Positions 15,348-24,106 of a stretch of DNA of 64,000 nt are shown piece by piece. Below the pieces are notes generated by a model, which was not told the DNA's origin, did not search any database, and was given only the letters and a program-made list of their open reading frames with translations. Source of the DNA: Paraburkholderia bonniea (GTDB taxonomy: Bacteria > Pseudomonadota > Gammaproteobacteria > Burkholderiales > Burkholderiaceae). The stretch lies in NCBI RefSeq assembly GCF_009455625.1, contig NZ_QPEQ01000002.1, forward strand, positions 620,001 through 684,000. Direction: 5' to 3'. A program made the translations under genes and the position numbers. Numbering within the stretch: the first letter of the stretch is position 1; the number at the start of each line of letters is the position of its first letter.

Positions 15348-18026
15348 TCAGGCATCGCGTAACGAACGCCACGCTGAGCGCTGCAACACATGGCGCAAGC
15401 TCAGCCAGCCCCCCAGCCCGGCGCAACCGATGCCAAGGGCGAGCCCCACTGGCAACAGCCATGGGTTGAACCCCAGATGAAAATCAAACACATACGTGGC
15501 CAGCACCCAGCCAATCGCCTGGGCTCCGAGCGCCGCCAGCAGCCCCGCCAGCGCGCCGACCGCAATAAATTCAGCGGCCTGTACCGCCCGTATCTGACGA
15601 TGTGATGCGCCTAGCGCCCGCAACAACGCGGATTCACGCATACGCTCATCGCGGCTGCCCGCCAGCGCGGCATACAACACCAGCACTCCCGCCGCCAGCG
15701 TGAACGCAAACAGAAACTGCACCGCGCCAATCACCTGGCCCAGCACGCGCTGAACTTGCGCGAGGATAGGTGCGGTGTCGATAGCAGTGAGGTTCGGGTA
15801 GGTGTCGATCAAGCCGTCCATCACTGCGCGGTGCTCAGGCGGCAAATGAAACGCCGTCATGAAGGTCGCCGGAAAAGCCTCCAGCGCCGCCGGCGGCATC
15901 AGCACAAAAAAGTTGGCATTGAATGAGCCCCAGTCGAGCTTGCGCAGGCTGGTCACGGGTGCTTCCAGCATCTGCCCCGCCACATCGAAGCGAAGCTGGT
16001 CGCCAGACTTGACTTGCAGCGTCTTCGCCAACCCCTGCTCCAGTGAAATCTGCGGCTGCGGGCTCACGCCAAACCAGGTGCCCGCAACAATCCGGTTGCC
16101 GTCTGGCAAGTGGGTTGTATACGACAGGCTGAATTCCCGATCCACCAGACGGCGCGCCTGGTCGGTCTGGTAGGTGTCTGGATTCACCGTGCGGCCATTG
16201 ATCGCCACCAGCCGTGCCCGCACCATCGGTGCCAGCACCACATCTGCCAAGCCATGGCCCGCGAGATAACGCGTGAGCGACTCGCGCTGATCCGGCTGGA
16301 TATCAATCAAAAACTGGTTGGGGGCATCCGGTGGCGTGGACTGACGCCAGCCCGCGATCAAATCATTACGTGTCATGGCAATCAGCAGCAGGCACATCAA
16401 ACCAATGCCAAGCGCGGTGATTTGCAGCGCGCTCGTGCCACGCCGCCGCTCCAGCGATGCCAGCGCATAGCGCCAGCCAAAGCCGGCACGCAGCCGGGGA
16501 TGACGCACCAGCCGCGCGGCAAGCCACAACGCCAGTTGTGCCACGCCAGCGAACAGCAACAGCCCAGCGGCAAAGCCACCCGCGACGATACCGCCCAGCT
16601 TGAGCTCGCCAGCCGCCACCACCAGCAACGCGGCAAACAACACGATGCCAAGCCCATAGGCAAACCAGGCCGTCCGCCCCGCTTCGCCCCATTCGCGGCG
16701 CAACACCCGTAACGGCGAGACGCGGGTCAGTGGCAACAACGGCGGCAACGCGAAACCCAGCAACAGCACCAAGCCCGTGGCCATGCCTTCCAGCGCGGGC
16801 CAGATCCGTGGCGCCGGCAGGGCAACATCAATCAGACTTCCTAGCCATTGCAACAGCGCCAGATGCCCGGCAAAACCCAGCGCCACACCGGCCAGCCCGC
16901 CTAACACACCAAGCGCGAGAAATTCGAGGGTAAACAGCAGACGTAACGTGACCTGACTGATGCCAAGACAGCGCATCGCGGCGCAGCCATCCAGATGACG
17001 ACGCATGTAACGATGAGCCGCCATCGCAATCGCCACCGACGCCAGCAAGGCCGTGAGCAACGCCACCAGCGTGAGAAAGTGGCCGGCGCGCTCGAGTGTT
17101 TGACGCACTTGCGGCTGGCCGTCCTGCAGCGACTCCAGCACCACACCGCGCAACTTGCCGCCATCCACCTGCGCATGGGCCCAGGCGGAAAACGCGGCGA
17201 CCTGCGGCTCGGCACCGGCCACCAGCAAGCGGTAAGTGACCCGGCTGCCGTAGGTGATGAGCCCCGTCGACGGCAAATCGTCAGCGTTCAGCATCAGGCG
17301 CGGCGAGAAATTGACGAAGGCGAAGCCCCGGTCGAGCTCGCGGGTGATGAGCGCGCTAATCACCAGGCTGCGCTGACCGACTTGCACGGTGTCGCCAACA
17401 CGCAGCTTCAACGCATCGAGCAAGGCCGGATCGGCCCAGGCGGTGCCCGGAGCGGGAATCCCGCTGGCGGGATGATCGGCGAGATTCGGACCTGTAGCCA
17501 CGCGCAGCGCGCCGCGCAGCGGATACGCCGATGACACCGCCTTGAGCGCCGCCAACCGGGTAATCAGCTGCGGTTGCGCTGCGGCGATCGCATCGGACGT
17601 GAAGGTGATCGGAGAAGGTACCGCTGCGTGCTCCAGCCTCTGTGCTGGCTGCGGTTCACGCGTCACAGCCGGAAGCGAGGCCCGCACCATGCTGGGGAAA
17701 ATCGCAGTGGTCGCGGTGTTTAACCCTAGCGCCTGGGCCTGCGCGCTAAATTCAGCGGGAACCGGATGATCGGCCCGCACGATGAAATCAGCGCCGATCA
17801 TTTGCCGCGCATCGCGCTCAAGCCCCTGGCGCAGCCGGTCAGCGAGAAACCCCACACTGGATAGCGCCGCCACGGCCAACACTAGCGCCAGCAGCAACAT
17901 GGTTAATTCGCCTGCGCGCCAGTCTCGCGCTGTCATGCGTGCGGCTTGCCGCAGCAGATCGGACACACCAAACCGGGATACCCGGGACACCTGTTTTGCA
18001 GCGTGCAAATCGTTCAAATCGCTCAA
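15348..18026 (-). CDS. FtsX-like ABC transporter permease (YbbP-type)
   Basis: 892 residues, two FtsX/MacB permease cores. A first membrane helix (LTMLLLALVLAVAALSSVGFLADRL) leads into a periplasmic domain, then three helices around residues 305-430, a central membrane bundle, a second periplasmic domain and three final helices. Relatives such as E. coli YbbP pair with a LolD-like ATPase and export lipid-like or cell-envelope substrates. No ATPase gene is adjacent, so the partner is elsewhere. The likely start is a TTG with AGGAG nine bases upstream, overlapping the restored stop of DUF4126 (TTGA), which indicates coupling. Confidence 0.85.
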   Translation of the reverse strand: MSDLNDLHAAKQVSRVSRFGVSDLLRQAARMTARDWRAGELTMLLLALVLAVAALSSVGFLADRLRQGLERDARQMIGADFIVRADHPVPAEFSAQAQALGLNTATTAIFPSMVRASLPAVTREPQPAQRLEHAAVPSPITFTSDAIAAAQPQLITRLAALKAVSSAYPLRGALRVATGPNLADHPASGIPAPGTAWADPALLDALKLRVGDTVQVGQRSLVISALITRELDRGFAFVNFSPRLMLNADDLPSTGLITYGSRVTYRLLVAGAEPQVAAFSAWAHAQVDGGKLRGVVLESLQDGQPQVRQTLERAGHFLTLVALLTALLASVAIAMAAHRYMRRHLDGCAAMRCLGISQVTLRLLFTLEFLALGVLGGLAGVALGFAGHLALLQWLGSLIDVALPAPRIWPALEGMATGLVLLLGFALPPLLPLTRVSPLRVLRREWGEAGRTAWFAYGLGIVLFAALLVVAAGELKLGGIVAGGFAAGLLLFAGVAQLALWLAARLVRHPRLRAGFGWRYALASLERRRGTSALQITALGIGLMCLLLIAMTRNDLIAGWRQSTPPDAPNQFLIDIQPDQRESLTRYLAGHGLADVVLAPMVRARLVAINGRTVNPDTYQTDQARRLVDREFSLSYTTHLPDGNRIVAGTWFGVSPQPQISLEQGLAKTLQVKSGDQLRFDVAGQMLEAPVTSLRKLDWGSFNANFFVLMPPAALEAFPATFMTAFHLPPEHRAVMDGLIDTYPNLTAIDTAPILAQVQRVLGQVIGAVQFLFAFTLAAGVLVLYAALAGSRDERMRESALLRALGASHRQIRAVQAAEFIAVGALAGLLAALGAQAIGWVLATYVFDFHLGFNPWLLPVGLALGIGCAGLGGWLSLRHVLQRSAWRSLRDA

Positions 18027-18633
18027 TCGTGCCTACTCCTGACCAGCCGCGACACCATATGGGTCGCCATTCCGCGAAAGCCGCCCTGCACCTGACGCCA
18101 CAAACGCGGTAAAGCCCACGCCGCCAGCAGCAAAAAGCCCCCAGCAACACCAGAAACAACATCGGTACAAACAGCGCCAGCAACAGCCCGCCGAACACTA
18201 AACCGTCTTCGGTAGCCGACGTCACGATGTTCGACACCGGCTCAGGCGATAGATTGATCAGCGCCCGTGTTCCAGCTTTTGCCAGATGCGCGGTGCCTGC
18301 GAGCGTGCCGCCCGCCAGCGCGGCAATGGTCAGCAGCGCCGGATCGGCATTACCCAGCGCGCCCACGGCCAGCAGCGCGCCAGCGGGAATGCGGATAAAC
18401 GTATGAATTGCGTCCCAGAAAGAATCGAACGCGGGGATTTTGTCGGCGAGAAATTCAGCGAGGCTTAGGACCGCTGCCACGCCGATCACCCAGGGAGAAC
18501 CGAGCACCGACAAGGTTTCGGGCAGATGAATCAACCCTGTGCGCTCGAAAATACCTGCCAGCAGCACCGTCAGATAAAGACGCAAACCGCTGCCCCAGGA
18601 AAGACCCGCTGCAAGAGAAATGGGTTCGAGCAT
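18023..18633 (-). pseudogene. DUF4126 family membrane protein, frameshifted near its 3' end
   Basis: The first ~165 codons encode a normal DUF4126 protein (MLEPISLAAGLSWGSGLRLYLTVLLAGIFER, then hydrophobic segments up to LFVPMLFLVLLGAF). At the run GGGGGCTTTTTG (C5 on the plus strand at 18138-18142) the reading frame breaks: frame 0 continues as Cys/Arg-rich nonsense for ~90 residues into the permease gene, whereas the -1 frame continues sensibly as LLLAAWALPRLWRQVQGG and stops at 18023-18025, overlapping the permease start. One missing base or a -1 ribosomal slip explains it. The start at 18633 has GGAGG five bases upstream. It could be a real mutation, a sequencing error or recoding. Confidence 0.8.
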
Positions 18634-18678
18634 GACCACCTCCAGGCGCGCTGCGTTGAGCTTGGCTCACTTAAAGCG

Positions 18679-18700
18679 GTTTGGCTAACGTTTGGCTAAC
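18679..18700. repeat. 11-bp perfect tandem duplication
   Basis: GTTTGGCTAAC occurs twice in tandem in the spacer between DUF4126 and sugE. No function is apparent. Confidence 0.8.
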
Positions 18701-18731
18701 AGGGACATTGCGCTGTTGCACCAAAGCGAAA

Positions 18732-18811
18732 CCGCGCCGGATACGGCGCGGGGCTATTTCAGGCGGCATTCGGTTTTCATTATAGACACGGCTGGCGGAA
18801 GGCCAGCCGTG
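18732..18811 (-). terminator. Two hairpins downstream of the SMR gene
   Basis: CACGGCTGGC-N5-GCCAGCCGTG (18787-18811) is a perfect 10-bp stem 36 bp past the SMR stop. A second stem, CCGCGCC-N6-GGCGCGG (18732-18751), is followed on the minus strand by TTTCGCTTT and is the better terminator candidate. A TATAAT (18779-18784, minus) lies between them and might serve DUF4126. Confidence 0.55.
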
Positions 18812-18846
18812 GTTTGAAGCGCTGTTTGTCACACTTGATGAGCGGT

Positions 18847-19167
18847 TTAATGCCCACTGGAAAGCTTGAGCCCGATCAGCCCGATGACGATCAGCGCGGC
18901 GCTGGCAACACGTGCCACAGTCAGTGCTTCGCCCATCACAACAATGCCGAAGATAAACGCGCCGACCGCGCCAATCCCTGTCCAGACCGCGTAAGCCGTG
19001 CCCAGTGGCAATTGCCGCATCGCCATCGCCAGCAGCACGAAGCTGCCAAGCGCGGTGACCAGCGTGAATACCGAGGGCCACAACCGGGTAAAGCCTTCAG
19101 AGGTTTTCAGACCTACGGCCCACGCCACTTCCAGCAGGCCAGCGATAAACAGAAGAAGCCATGACAT
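18847..19167 (-). CDS. sugE: SMR family guanidinium exporter (Gdx/SugE)
   Basis: A 106-residue, four-helix small multidrug resistance protein. [21 protein letters not shown] contains the essential membrane Glu at position 13, and the pattern [12 protein letters not shown] places it with SugE/Gdx rather than EmrE. Gdx proteins exchange guanidinium for protons. The assignment is strongly supported by a guanidine-II riboswitch in its leader. The ATG has GGAGTG upstream. The frame is open far upstream through the leader and into kdpE, but that part is non-coding. Confidence 0.93.
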   Translation of the reverse strand: MSWLLLFIAGLLEVAWAVGLKTSEGFTRLWPSVFTLVTALGSFVLLAMAMRQLPLGTAYAVWTGIGAVGAFIFGIVVMGEALTVARVASAALIVIGLIGLKLSSGH

Positions 19168-19189
19168 GAGGGCACTCCATGCGTCAGAT

Positions 19190-19232
19190 GGGGTCGTCCC
19201 CGTAAAAATGAAAACGCCAGGTCGTCCTGGCG
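19190..19232 (-). ncRNA. Guanidine-II (mini-ykkC) riboswitch
   Basis: On the minus strand two hairpins with identical ACGA loops stand 13 nt apart: CGCCAGG-ACGA-CCTGGCG (19215-19232) and GGGG-ACGA-CCCC (19190-19201). Paired GC-rich stems with ACGR loops define this class, in which each loop contacts the partner and binds guanidinium. The second stem ends 22 nt before the ATG of the exporter, close enough to control access to the ribosome binding site, so guanidine should switch expression on. Confidence 0.93.
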
Positions 19233-19239
19233 AGGCGCA

Positions 19240-19245
19240 ATCATA
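19240..19245 (-). promoter_or_regulatory. -10 element upstream of the riboswitch
   Basis: TATGAT lies 8 bp upstream of the first riboswitch stem, so transcription would start almost at the stem. The -35 region would overlap the 3' end of kdpE; no consensus hexamer is seen there. Confidence 0.4.
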
Positions 19246-19270
19246 GCAAAGCCACAAGCAGCAGCAGCCT

Positions 19271-20029
19271 TCAGCCGCCTCCTGAAGCGGGGTCCTCAGG
19301 CACGACTTCAGGCGCTCGCTCAGACACCCCCTCAAGCATCCCCGAAAGCCGGTAGCCCACACCGGTTTCCGTGACGATGTGTTCGGGCTGGGCGGGATCA
19401 CGCTCCAGTTTTTGCCGCAGATGCGCCATGTAAATCCGCAGATAGTGGTAGCTCTCGACATGCGATGGCCCCCACACCTCGCGCAGCAATTGCCGGTGCG
19501 TCAGAACCCGGCCGGCATGGCGCACCAGCAGCGACAGCAGCCGGTATTCCAGTGGCGTCAGATGCACCACCGCGCCCGCACGTGTCACCTGACGGCGCGC
19601 CTGATCCACGACGATGGCCCCGAACTGCACCTGCGGGGTGTCGTTCGCGCCGCCCGCCCGCTTGCGCCGCAACTGCACGCGTATCCGCGCCAGCAACTCC
19701 GACACGCCGAAGGGCTTGGTCAGGTAATCATCAGCACCAGCGTCCAGCGCCGCGACTTTCTCGCTTTCCTGGGTGCGTGCCGACAGCACGATGACCGGCA
19801 GATCGCTCCAGCCGCGTAACGCGCGGATCACGTCGAGCCCATCGGTATCGGGCAAGCCCAAATCAACAATCACCAGATCGGGCTTGCGCGTGGCCGCTTC
19901 GATCAGGCCTTGTTTGCCGGTCTGCGCCTCGTGCACCACCATGCCCTCGCCCTCCAGCGACACCCGGACAAAGCGGCGAATCTGCTTTTCGTCTTCGATC
20001 AGGACAATCGTGAGATGGGGTTCGCTCAT
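19271..20029 (-). CDS. kdpE: KdpE response regulator (OmpR/PhoB family)
   Basis: Activates kdpFABC transcription under potassium limitation or osmotic stress after phosphorylation by KdpD. 252 residues: the receiver domain has acidic pocket IEDE (11-14), phosphoacceptor D56 in [12 protein letters not shown] and the conserved Lys in LTKPFG; a winged-helix domain follows ([33 protein letters not shown], then [15 protein letters not shown]). The last ~20 residues are a Glu/Pro-rich tail. It overlaps kdpD by four bases. Confidence 0.96.
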   Translation of the reverse strand: MSEPHLTIVLIEDEKQIRRFVRVSLEGEGMVVHEAQTGKQGLIEAATRKPDLVIVDLGLPDTDGLDVIRALRGWSDLPVIVLSARTQESEKVAALDAGADDYLTKPFGVSELLARIRVQLRRKRAGGANDTPQVQFGAIVVDQARRQVTRAGAVVHLTPLEYRLLSLLVRHAGRVLTHRQLLREVWGPSHVESYHYLRIYMAHLRQKLERDPAQPEHIVTETGVGYRLSGMLEGVSERAPEVVPEDPASGGG

Positions 20030-22812
20030 GACAAGGGTTCTTCTTCGAGTGTTTCGGGAACGGCAGGCGGTGGCTCGACCGGCAGCGTAAACCAGAAGCG
20101 TGCGCCTTCTATCTCGCCTTGCGCCGAACGCCGGTTAAACGCTCCGATCGTGCCGCCATGGGCTTCGACAATCGCGCGGCAAATCGCCAGCCCGAGGCCG
20201 ATGCCGGGTTGCGCGGGTTCTTTCTCGCCTCGGGTGAATTTTTCGAAGATGCGCACTTCCATGCCGCCAGGCAAACCCCGGCCCGTGTCATCCACCGTGA
20301 CGCGCACATAGGGCTGGCCGTCCTCCTCAACCAACTGCGCGCCAATGCTCAGCGGGGCATCGGGTGGGGTGTATTTGGCGGCATTTTCAAACAGGTTGGA
20401 AAACAGCCGCTCCATCAACACGGCATCCAGTTGCAGCAACGGCAAACCTACTGGCAATTGCACCTGCACCGGATGCCGGGCCAGCATGCGGTGGCACGCA
20501 CGCAACGCCGCGCCGACGGTTTCTTCAAGCAGCGACCATTGACGGTTCAGCCGCAGCCCGCTCGCCTCAAGCCGCGCCATATCGAGCAGATTCGTCACGA
20601 TCCCAGTCATGCGCAGCGCTTCTTCCTGAATCGCTTCGACCATTTCGCCATCTGGCGGCGCGCACGGATGGGCCGCGTGGGCTCGCGCCAGCATCGACGA
20701 AAACCCCACGATGGTGGTCAACGGGGTGCGCAGATCGTGTGAAATCGCTGAGAGCAGCGCATTGCGTAGACGCTCGGACTCCATGTTGACGAGTGCGTCC
20801 CGGGCGATATCGACGTAATGCACGCGCTCCAGCGCTAGCGCGATCTGCGCAGCGAACGCATCGAGCATGCGGCGCTGTTCGGGCGATTCCAGCGCCTGGC
20901 TGACGTGCATTTTCAGCGCCAGCACGCCCCGGGTGCGCATCGGCGCTTTCAGCGGCAAATACAGCGCACTGGCTGCGGGCAACGTATCGGTGCCGCAGCC
21001 TGCGGGCTTTTGCTGGTCATACACCCATTGCGCGACATCAAGGTCCAGGCCGCTGCCGCTCAAGATGCGGGTTTCATCCGGTCCATCAAGCTTTTGCTGC
21101 ACTCGGTCAGCGCTATCGGGCAACAGCAGCGCGACCCGCGCGCCGAACACCTCGCTCACATGACGGCAACCGATTTCGAGGATCTGCTCCGCGCTAAGCG
21201 CAGCGGCCAGTTCACCCGCCATCGCGTACATCACGCCGGTGCGCTGCTCGCGGCGGCGCGCCATACTGGCCTCGCGCCGCAGGCTGGAGGTGAGATGACT
21301 GATGACGAGCGCGCTCAGCAGCATGCCGAAAAAGGTCAGCAGATATTGCGTATCGGAAACCGACAGCGACATGCGTGGCGGCACAAAGAAAAAATCGAAG
21401 GCCGCCACGCTCAGGAACGACAGCGCCACGGCGGGCCCACGTCCCAGCTTCACCGCGACAAGAATCACGCCCAGCAGGTACAGCATCACCAGGTTGGTGA
21501 GTTCGATGTAGTTGTTCAACTGGCTGGCGACGAGCGTAATCGCGGCGCAAAGACCTAACGCCCACGCATAAGCACGTGGCGGCGAGCGGCGCTCGCGGGC
21601 CGCTGCGAGCGCTTCGCGCCAAGCCTGCGCACCCGCTTCAAGCGCGCTGCGAGACGCGTTGCCGTCATCGCCGTGCTGCGCCGCGATGTTGATCAGCGTC
21701 AGGCCCAGTTCGGCGGCGCGTTGCGCCAGACGCTCGCCCAGCGGACGCCGCAGCCAGCGCCACAGCCCTGTGCGCAACGAAACGCCCGCCACCAGCCGGG
21801 AGACGTTGCGCACCCGGGCATAGCCGAGCAGTGTCGTGAGCACTTCGGTACTGGCGAGGGTCGCAGTTTCCGCGCCAAGATCCGCGGCCAGCCGTAACGC
21901 GCTGAGCGTGTAATCGCGGCGAGCAGCGGGCAAGCGCTGCACACGCGGCGTTTCGACGTGCACCGCGAGCCAGTCCGCTTTCAGGCTAGCCGCTAGCCGC
22001 GCCGCCGCGCGCACCAGCGCCTGCGCCTCGGGCCCAGGCCCAACGCAGACCAGCAACCGTTCGCGCGCCTGCCACAGTTGCGAGATTGAGCGGTCCGCGC
22101 GGTACTCGCTCATCTGCGCATCCACCCGGTCTGCAGTGCGGCGCAGCGCCAGCTCCCGCAGCGCGATCAGGTTGCCCTTGCGGAAAAAATTGCGCACCGC
22201 CCGCTCGGCCTGCTGTGGCAGATACACCTTGCCGTCGCGCAGACGCTCCAGCAGTTCTTCCGCGGGCAGATCGACCAGAGTGACTTCATCAGCCTCGTCA
22301 AACACGCGGTCCGGCACCGTCTCCCAGACGCGGATGCCGGTGATCTGCCCGACGATGTCATTCAAGCTTTCGAGGTGCTGGACATTGACAGTCGTATAAA
22401 CGTCAATGCCCGCATCCAGCAGTTCGTGCACGTCCTGCCAGCGCTTCAGATGCCGCGCGCCCGGCACGTTCGAATGCGCCAGCTCATCGACGGCGATGAG
22501 TTGCGGTGCGCGTGCGAGCGCGGCATCGAGATCGAACTCGCCTAACGAGCGCTCGCGGTAAGTGAAATGCGCAAGCGGCAACACCTCCAGACCATCGAGC
22601 AGCGCAGCGGTTTCGCTACGGCCGTGGGTTTCGGCCACGCCGATCACCACGTCGAGACCATCGTCCTGAAGACGCCGCGTGGCTTGCAGCATCGCGCAGG
22701 TTTTGCCGACGCCAGCGGACGCGCCAAAGAAAATCTTCAACCGGCCGCGCTGGCGTTTGGCTTCGTCGCGTTGCAGTTTGTCGAGCAGGGCGTCGGGATC
22801 AGGTCGAGTCAT
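20026..22812 (-). CDS. kdpD: KdpD sensor histidine kinase
   Basis: 928 residues with the complete KdpD architecture: N-terminal KdpD domain with Walker A GASAGVGKT (30-38) and the VDELAHSNVPGARHLKRWQDV signature; a USP-like domain around 250-370; four closely spaced membrane helices around 400-500; a GAF-like region; then the kinase with H692 in SHDLRTPLTTIVGFSSML, the N-box NLFENAAKYTPP, and G-boxes DTGRGLP and GIGLGLAI. It senses potassium limitation and phosphorylates KdpE. It is separated from kdpC by an ankyrin gene on the other strand, so it probably needs its own promoter. Confidence 0.96.
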   Translation of the reverse strand: MTRPDPDALLDKLQRDEAKRQRGRLKIFFGASAGVGKTCAMLQATRRLQDDGLDVVIGVAETHGRSETAALLDGLEVLPLAHFTYRERSLGEFDLDAALARAPQLIAVDELAHSNVPGARHLKRWQDVHELLDAGIDVYTTVNVQHLESLNDIVGQITGIRVWETVPDRVFDEADEVTLVDLPAEELLERLRDGKVYLPQQAERAVRNFFRKGNLIALRELALRRTADRVDAQMSEYRADRSISQLWQARERLLVCVGPGPEAQALVRAAARLAASLKADWLAVHVETPRVQRLPAARRDYTLSALRLAADLGAETATLASTEVLTTLLGYARVRNVSRLVAGVSLRTGLWRWLRRPLGERLAQRAAELGLTLINIAAQHGDDGNASRSALEAGAQAWREALAAARERRSPPRAYAWALGLCAAITLVASQLNNYIELTNLVMLYLLGVILVAVKLGRGPAVALSFLSVAAFDFFFVPPRMSLSVSDTQYLLTFFGMLLSALVISHLTSSLRREASMARRREQRTGVMYAMAGELAAALSAEQILEIGCRHVSEVFGARVALLLPDSADRVQQKLDGPDETRILSGSGLDLDVAQWVYDQQKPAGCGTDTLPAASALYLPLKAPMRTRGVLALKMHVSQALESPEQRRMLDAFAAQIALALERVHYVDIARDALVNMESERLRNALLSAISHDLRTPLTTIVGFSSMLARAHAAHPCAPPDGEMVEAIQEEALRMTGIVTNLLDMARLEASGLRLNRQWSLLEETVGAALRACHRMLARHPVQVQLPVGLPLLQLDAVLMERLFSNLFENAAKYTPPDAPLSIGAQLVEEDGQPYVRVTVDDTGRGLPGGMEVRIFEKFTRGEKEPAQPGIGLGLAICRAIVEAHGGTIGAFNRRSAQGEIEGARFWFTLPVEPPPAVPETLEEEPLS

Positions 22813-23166
22813 GGGAAGGGATGGGTAGATTGATCGCTAGCTAGTCAGTCAAACGGGCGGGCAGTCAGGCGGCATGAAGCTGTGTGCCAACCGCTGTTGC
22901 GCACATGGTGACACGCGCGCAGCGCGGGTAGGTGTGCGTCCATGTGGGTGGTGCTAATGAGGCGATGCAGTGACCCAGTAACAGCGACAGGCATAAATCA
23001 CATCTGGCAGTCACGTTATGCGCTTCAGTTTGAAATGGAACCTTTATGCCTGCCCAGTTACAGAAAAGAACACCGGAATCGTTTTAGCTTTCCTCTGCAT
23101 TTCGGGCGCTGCCGCTAACCAGCGCGATATCCGTATTCCGGGTTAATTGAGGTTTTTAAACGCTCC
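22813..23166. other. Spacer upstream of kdpD and of the ankyrin gene
   Basis: 354 bp between divergent genes. The kdpD-proximal part is GC-rich; from about 22980 it becomes AT-richer. No consensus promoter could be fixed for either gene. The kdpD-proximal end contains GGTAGATTGATCGCTA (22824-22839), which recurs in shortened form at 24058-24069. Confidence 0.5.
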
Positions 23167-24069
23167 ATGAGTTCTTTAGCTATAGGCGCATCTGTGCCTA
23201 GTTCTTCTACCGCTTTTCTGCCGCCTGAAGCGGCATTTCCTCTGGCACACCTCGGGGCGGCTTCTGAGCACAGTACTCCGCCAGACTCTCCACGGCATCC
23301 CCCCGTTATCTGGTTGAGCAAGAAGATCGAAGCCAGCCTGTTTTCTGCCAGCATCGGGCCGGGAAAACCGGTCAATACTGCCGGGGATATCTATCTGGCC
23401 GATTTTCTGCGCTATCCAGCGCTTTCGTACCCCACGCCATTAAGCGAGCAACTTACTCAGCACAACCTTGCAAATGCCATCGCGCTCATTGAAGCCGGTG
23501 CCGACCCGATGACCGTGAACGACCGGGACCAGACGGTGCTGCATCTTGCCGTGCTACATCGTGGCCAGGATCTGAAATTGATCGGCTGGCTGGTGTCCCG
23601 TTGCCCAGCCCTGGTGAACCGGCCTGACCACCACAACCAGCGTCCGCTGCATTACGCCGCCCGCCAGCAAAATGTGTACCTGTGCTGGAAGCTGTTGTAT
23701 CTGCACGCAGATCCAACGTTAAAAGATTTCCAGGGCAACACCGCGCTCAATTACGCCAAAATTGCTGCAAACCATGAGACACAAAAGAAATTGATCCTTT
23801 TGCTGGAAAACTCCGAAACGATTTACGCCAGCAAAACAGCCGCACAAAAGGCGCTGACGGCGCGAGCGCAGCAACACGGTTAAGCGGCGTATCGCGCTCG
23901 CCAGGGAAAGCCCTTCAGCAAAAATCACAAAGCCGATTGATCCGCTCAAAACAAACCATGACCGGACCACGGCAGGGAACTCGAACAACGCTTCAGTTAC
24001 CCGGAAAATATTTAATTTCATTTCAGAGGTTTTTTTATGTATGGCCGTTACCCCATTGGTAGATCGCTA
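22824..24069. repeat. Imperfect direct repeats bracketing the ankyrin segment
   Basis: GGTAGATTGATCGCTA at 22824-22839 and GGTAGATCGCTA at 24058-24069 differ by a 4-nt insertion and share GATCGCTA exactly. They enclose about 1.2 kb that separates kdpC from kdpD. They may mark the borders of an insertion; no transposase or terminal inverted repeats were seen. Confidence 0.4.
23167..23883 (+). CDS. Ankyrin-repeat protein inserted in the kdp locus
   Basis: 238 residues. The first ~90 are Ser/Pro/Ala-rich without a signal peptide. From about 92 there are ankyrin repeats: 92-120 (degenerate, ANAIALIEAGADPMTVNDR), 121-155 (DQTVLHLAVL...), 157-189 (NQRPLHYAARQQNVYLCWKLLYLHADPTL) and 190-215 (GNTALNYAKIA). 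The C-terminal ~25 residues are basic and helical. Ankyrin stacks bind proteins; such solitary genes in host-associated Burkholderiaceae are sometimes secreted effectors, but no secretion signal is proved. It runs opposite to kdp and has AT-rich flanks and only a weak, distant GAGG ahead of the ATG. The start is uncertain. Confidence 0.75.
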   Translation: MSSLAIGASVPSSSTAFLPPEAAFPLAHLGAASEHSTPPDSPRHPPVIWLSKKIEASLFSASIGPGKPVNTAGDIYLADFLRYPALSYPTPLSEQLTQHNLANAIALIEAGADPMTVNDRDQTVLHLAVLHRGQDLKLIGWLVSRCPALVNRPDHHNQRPLHYAARQQNVYLCWKLLYLHADPTLKDFQGNTALNYAKIAANHETQKKLILLLENSETIYASKTAAQKALTARAQQHG

Positions 24070-24106
24070 ACGGCACATTTACCCACCTTGGCCGCCGCCC
24101 TCAGCC

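Noticed and set aside
18671..19081. A 136-codon minus-strand frame overlapping the SMR gene
   Set aside because: Out-of-frame shadow of sugE that also runs through the terminator hairpins.
22813..24106. Insertion sequence or transposon in the kdp locus
   Set aside because: No transposase frame or terminal inverted repeats were found; only a short imperfect direct repeat supports an insertion.
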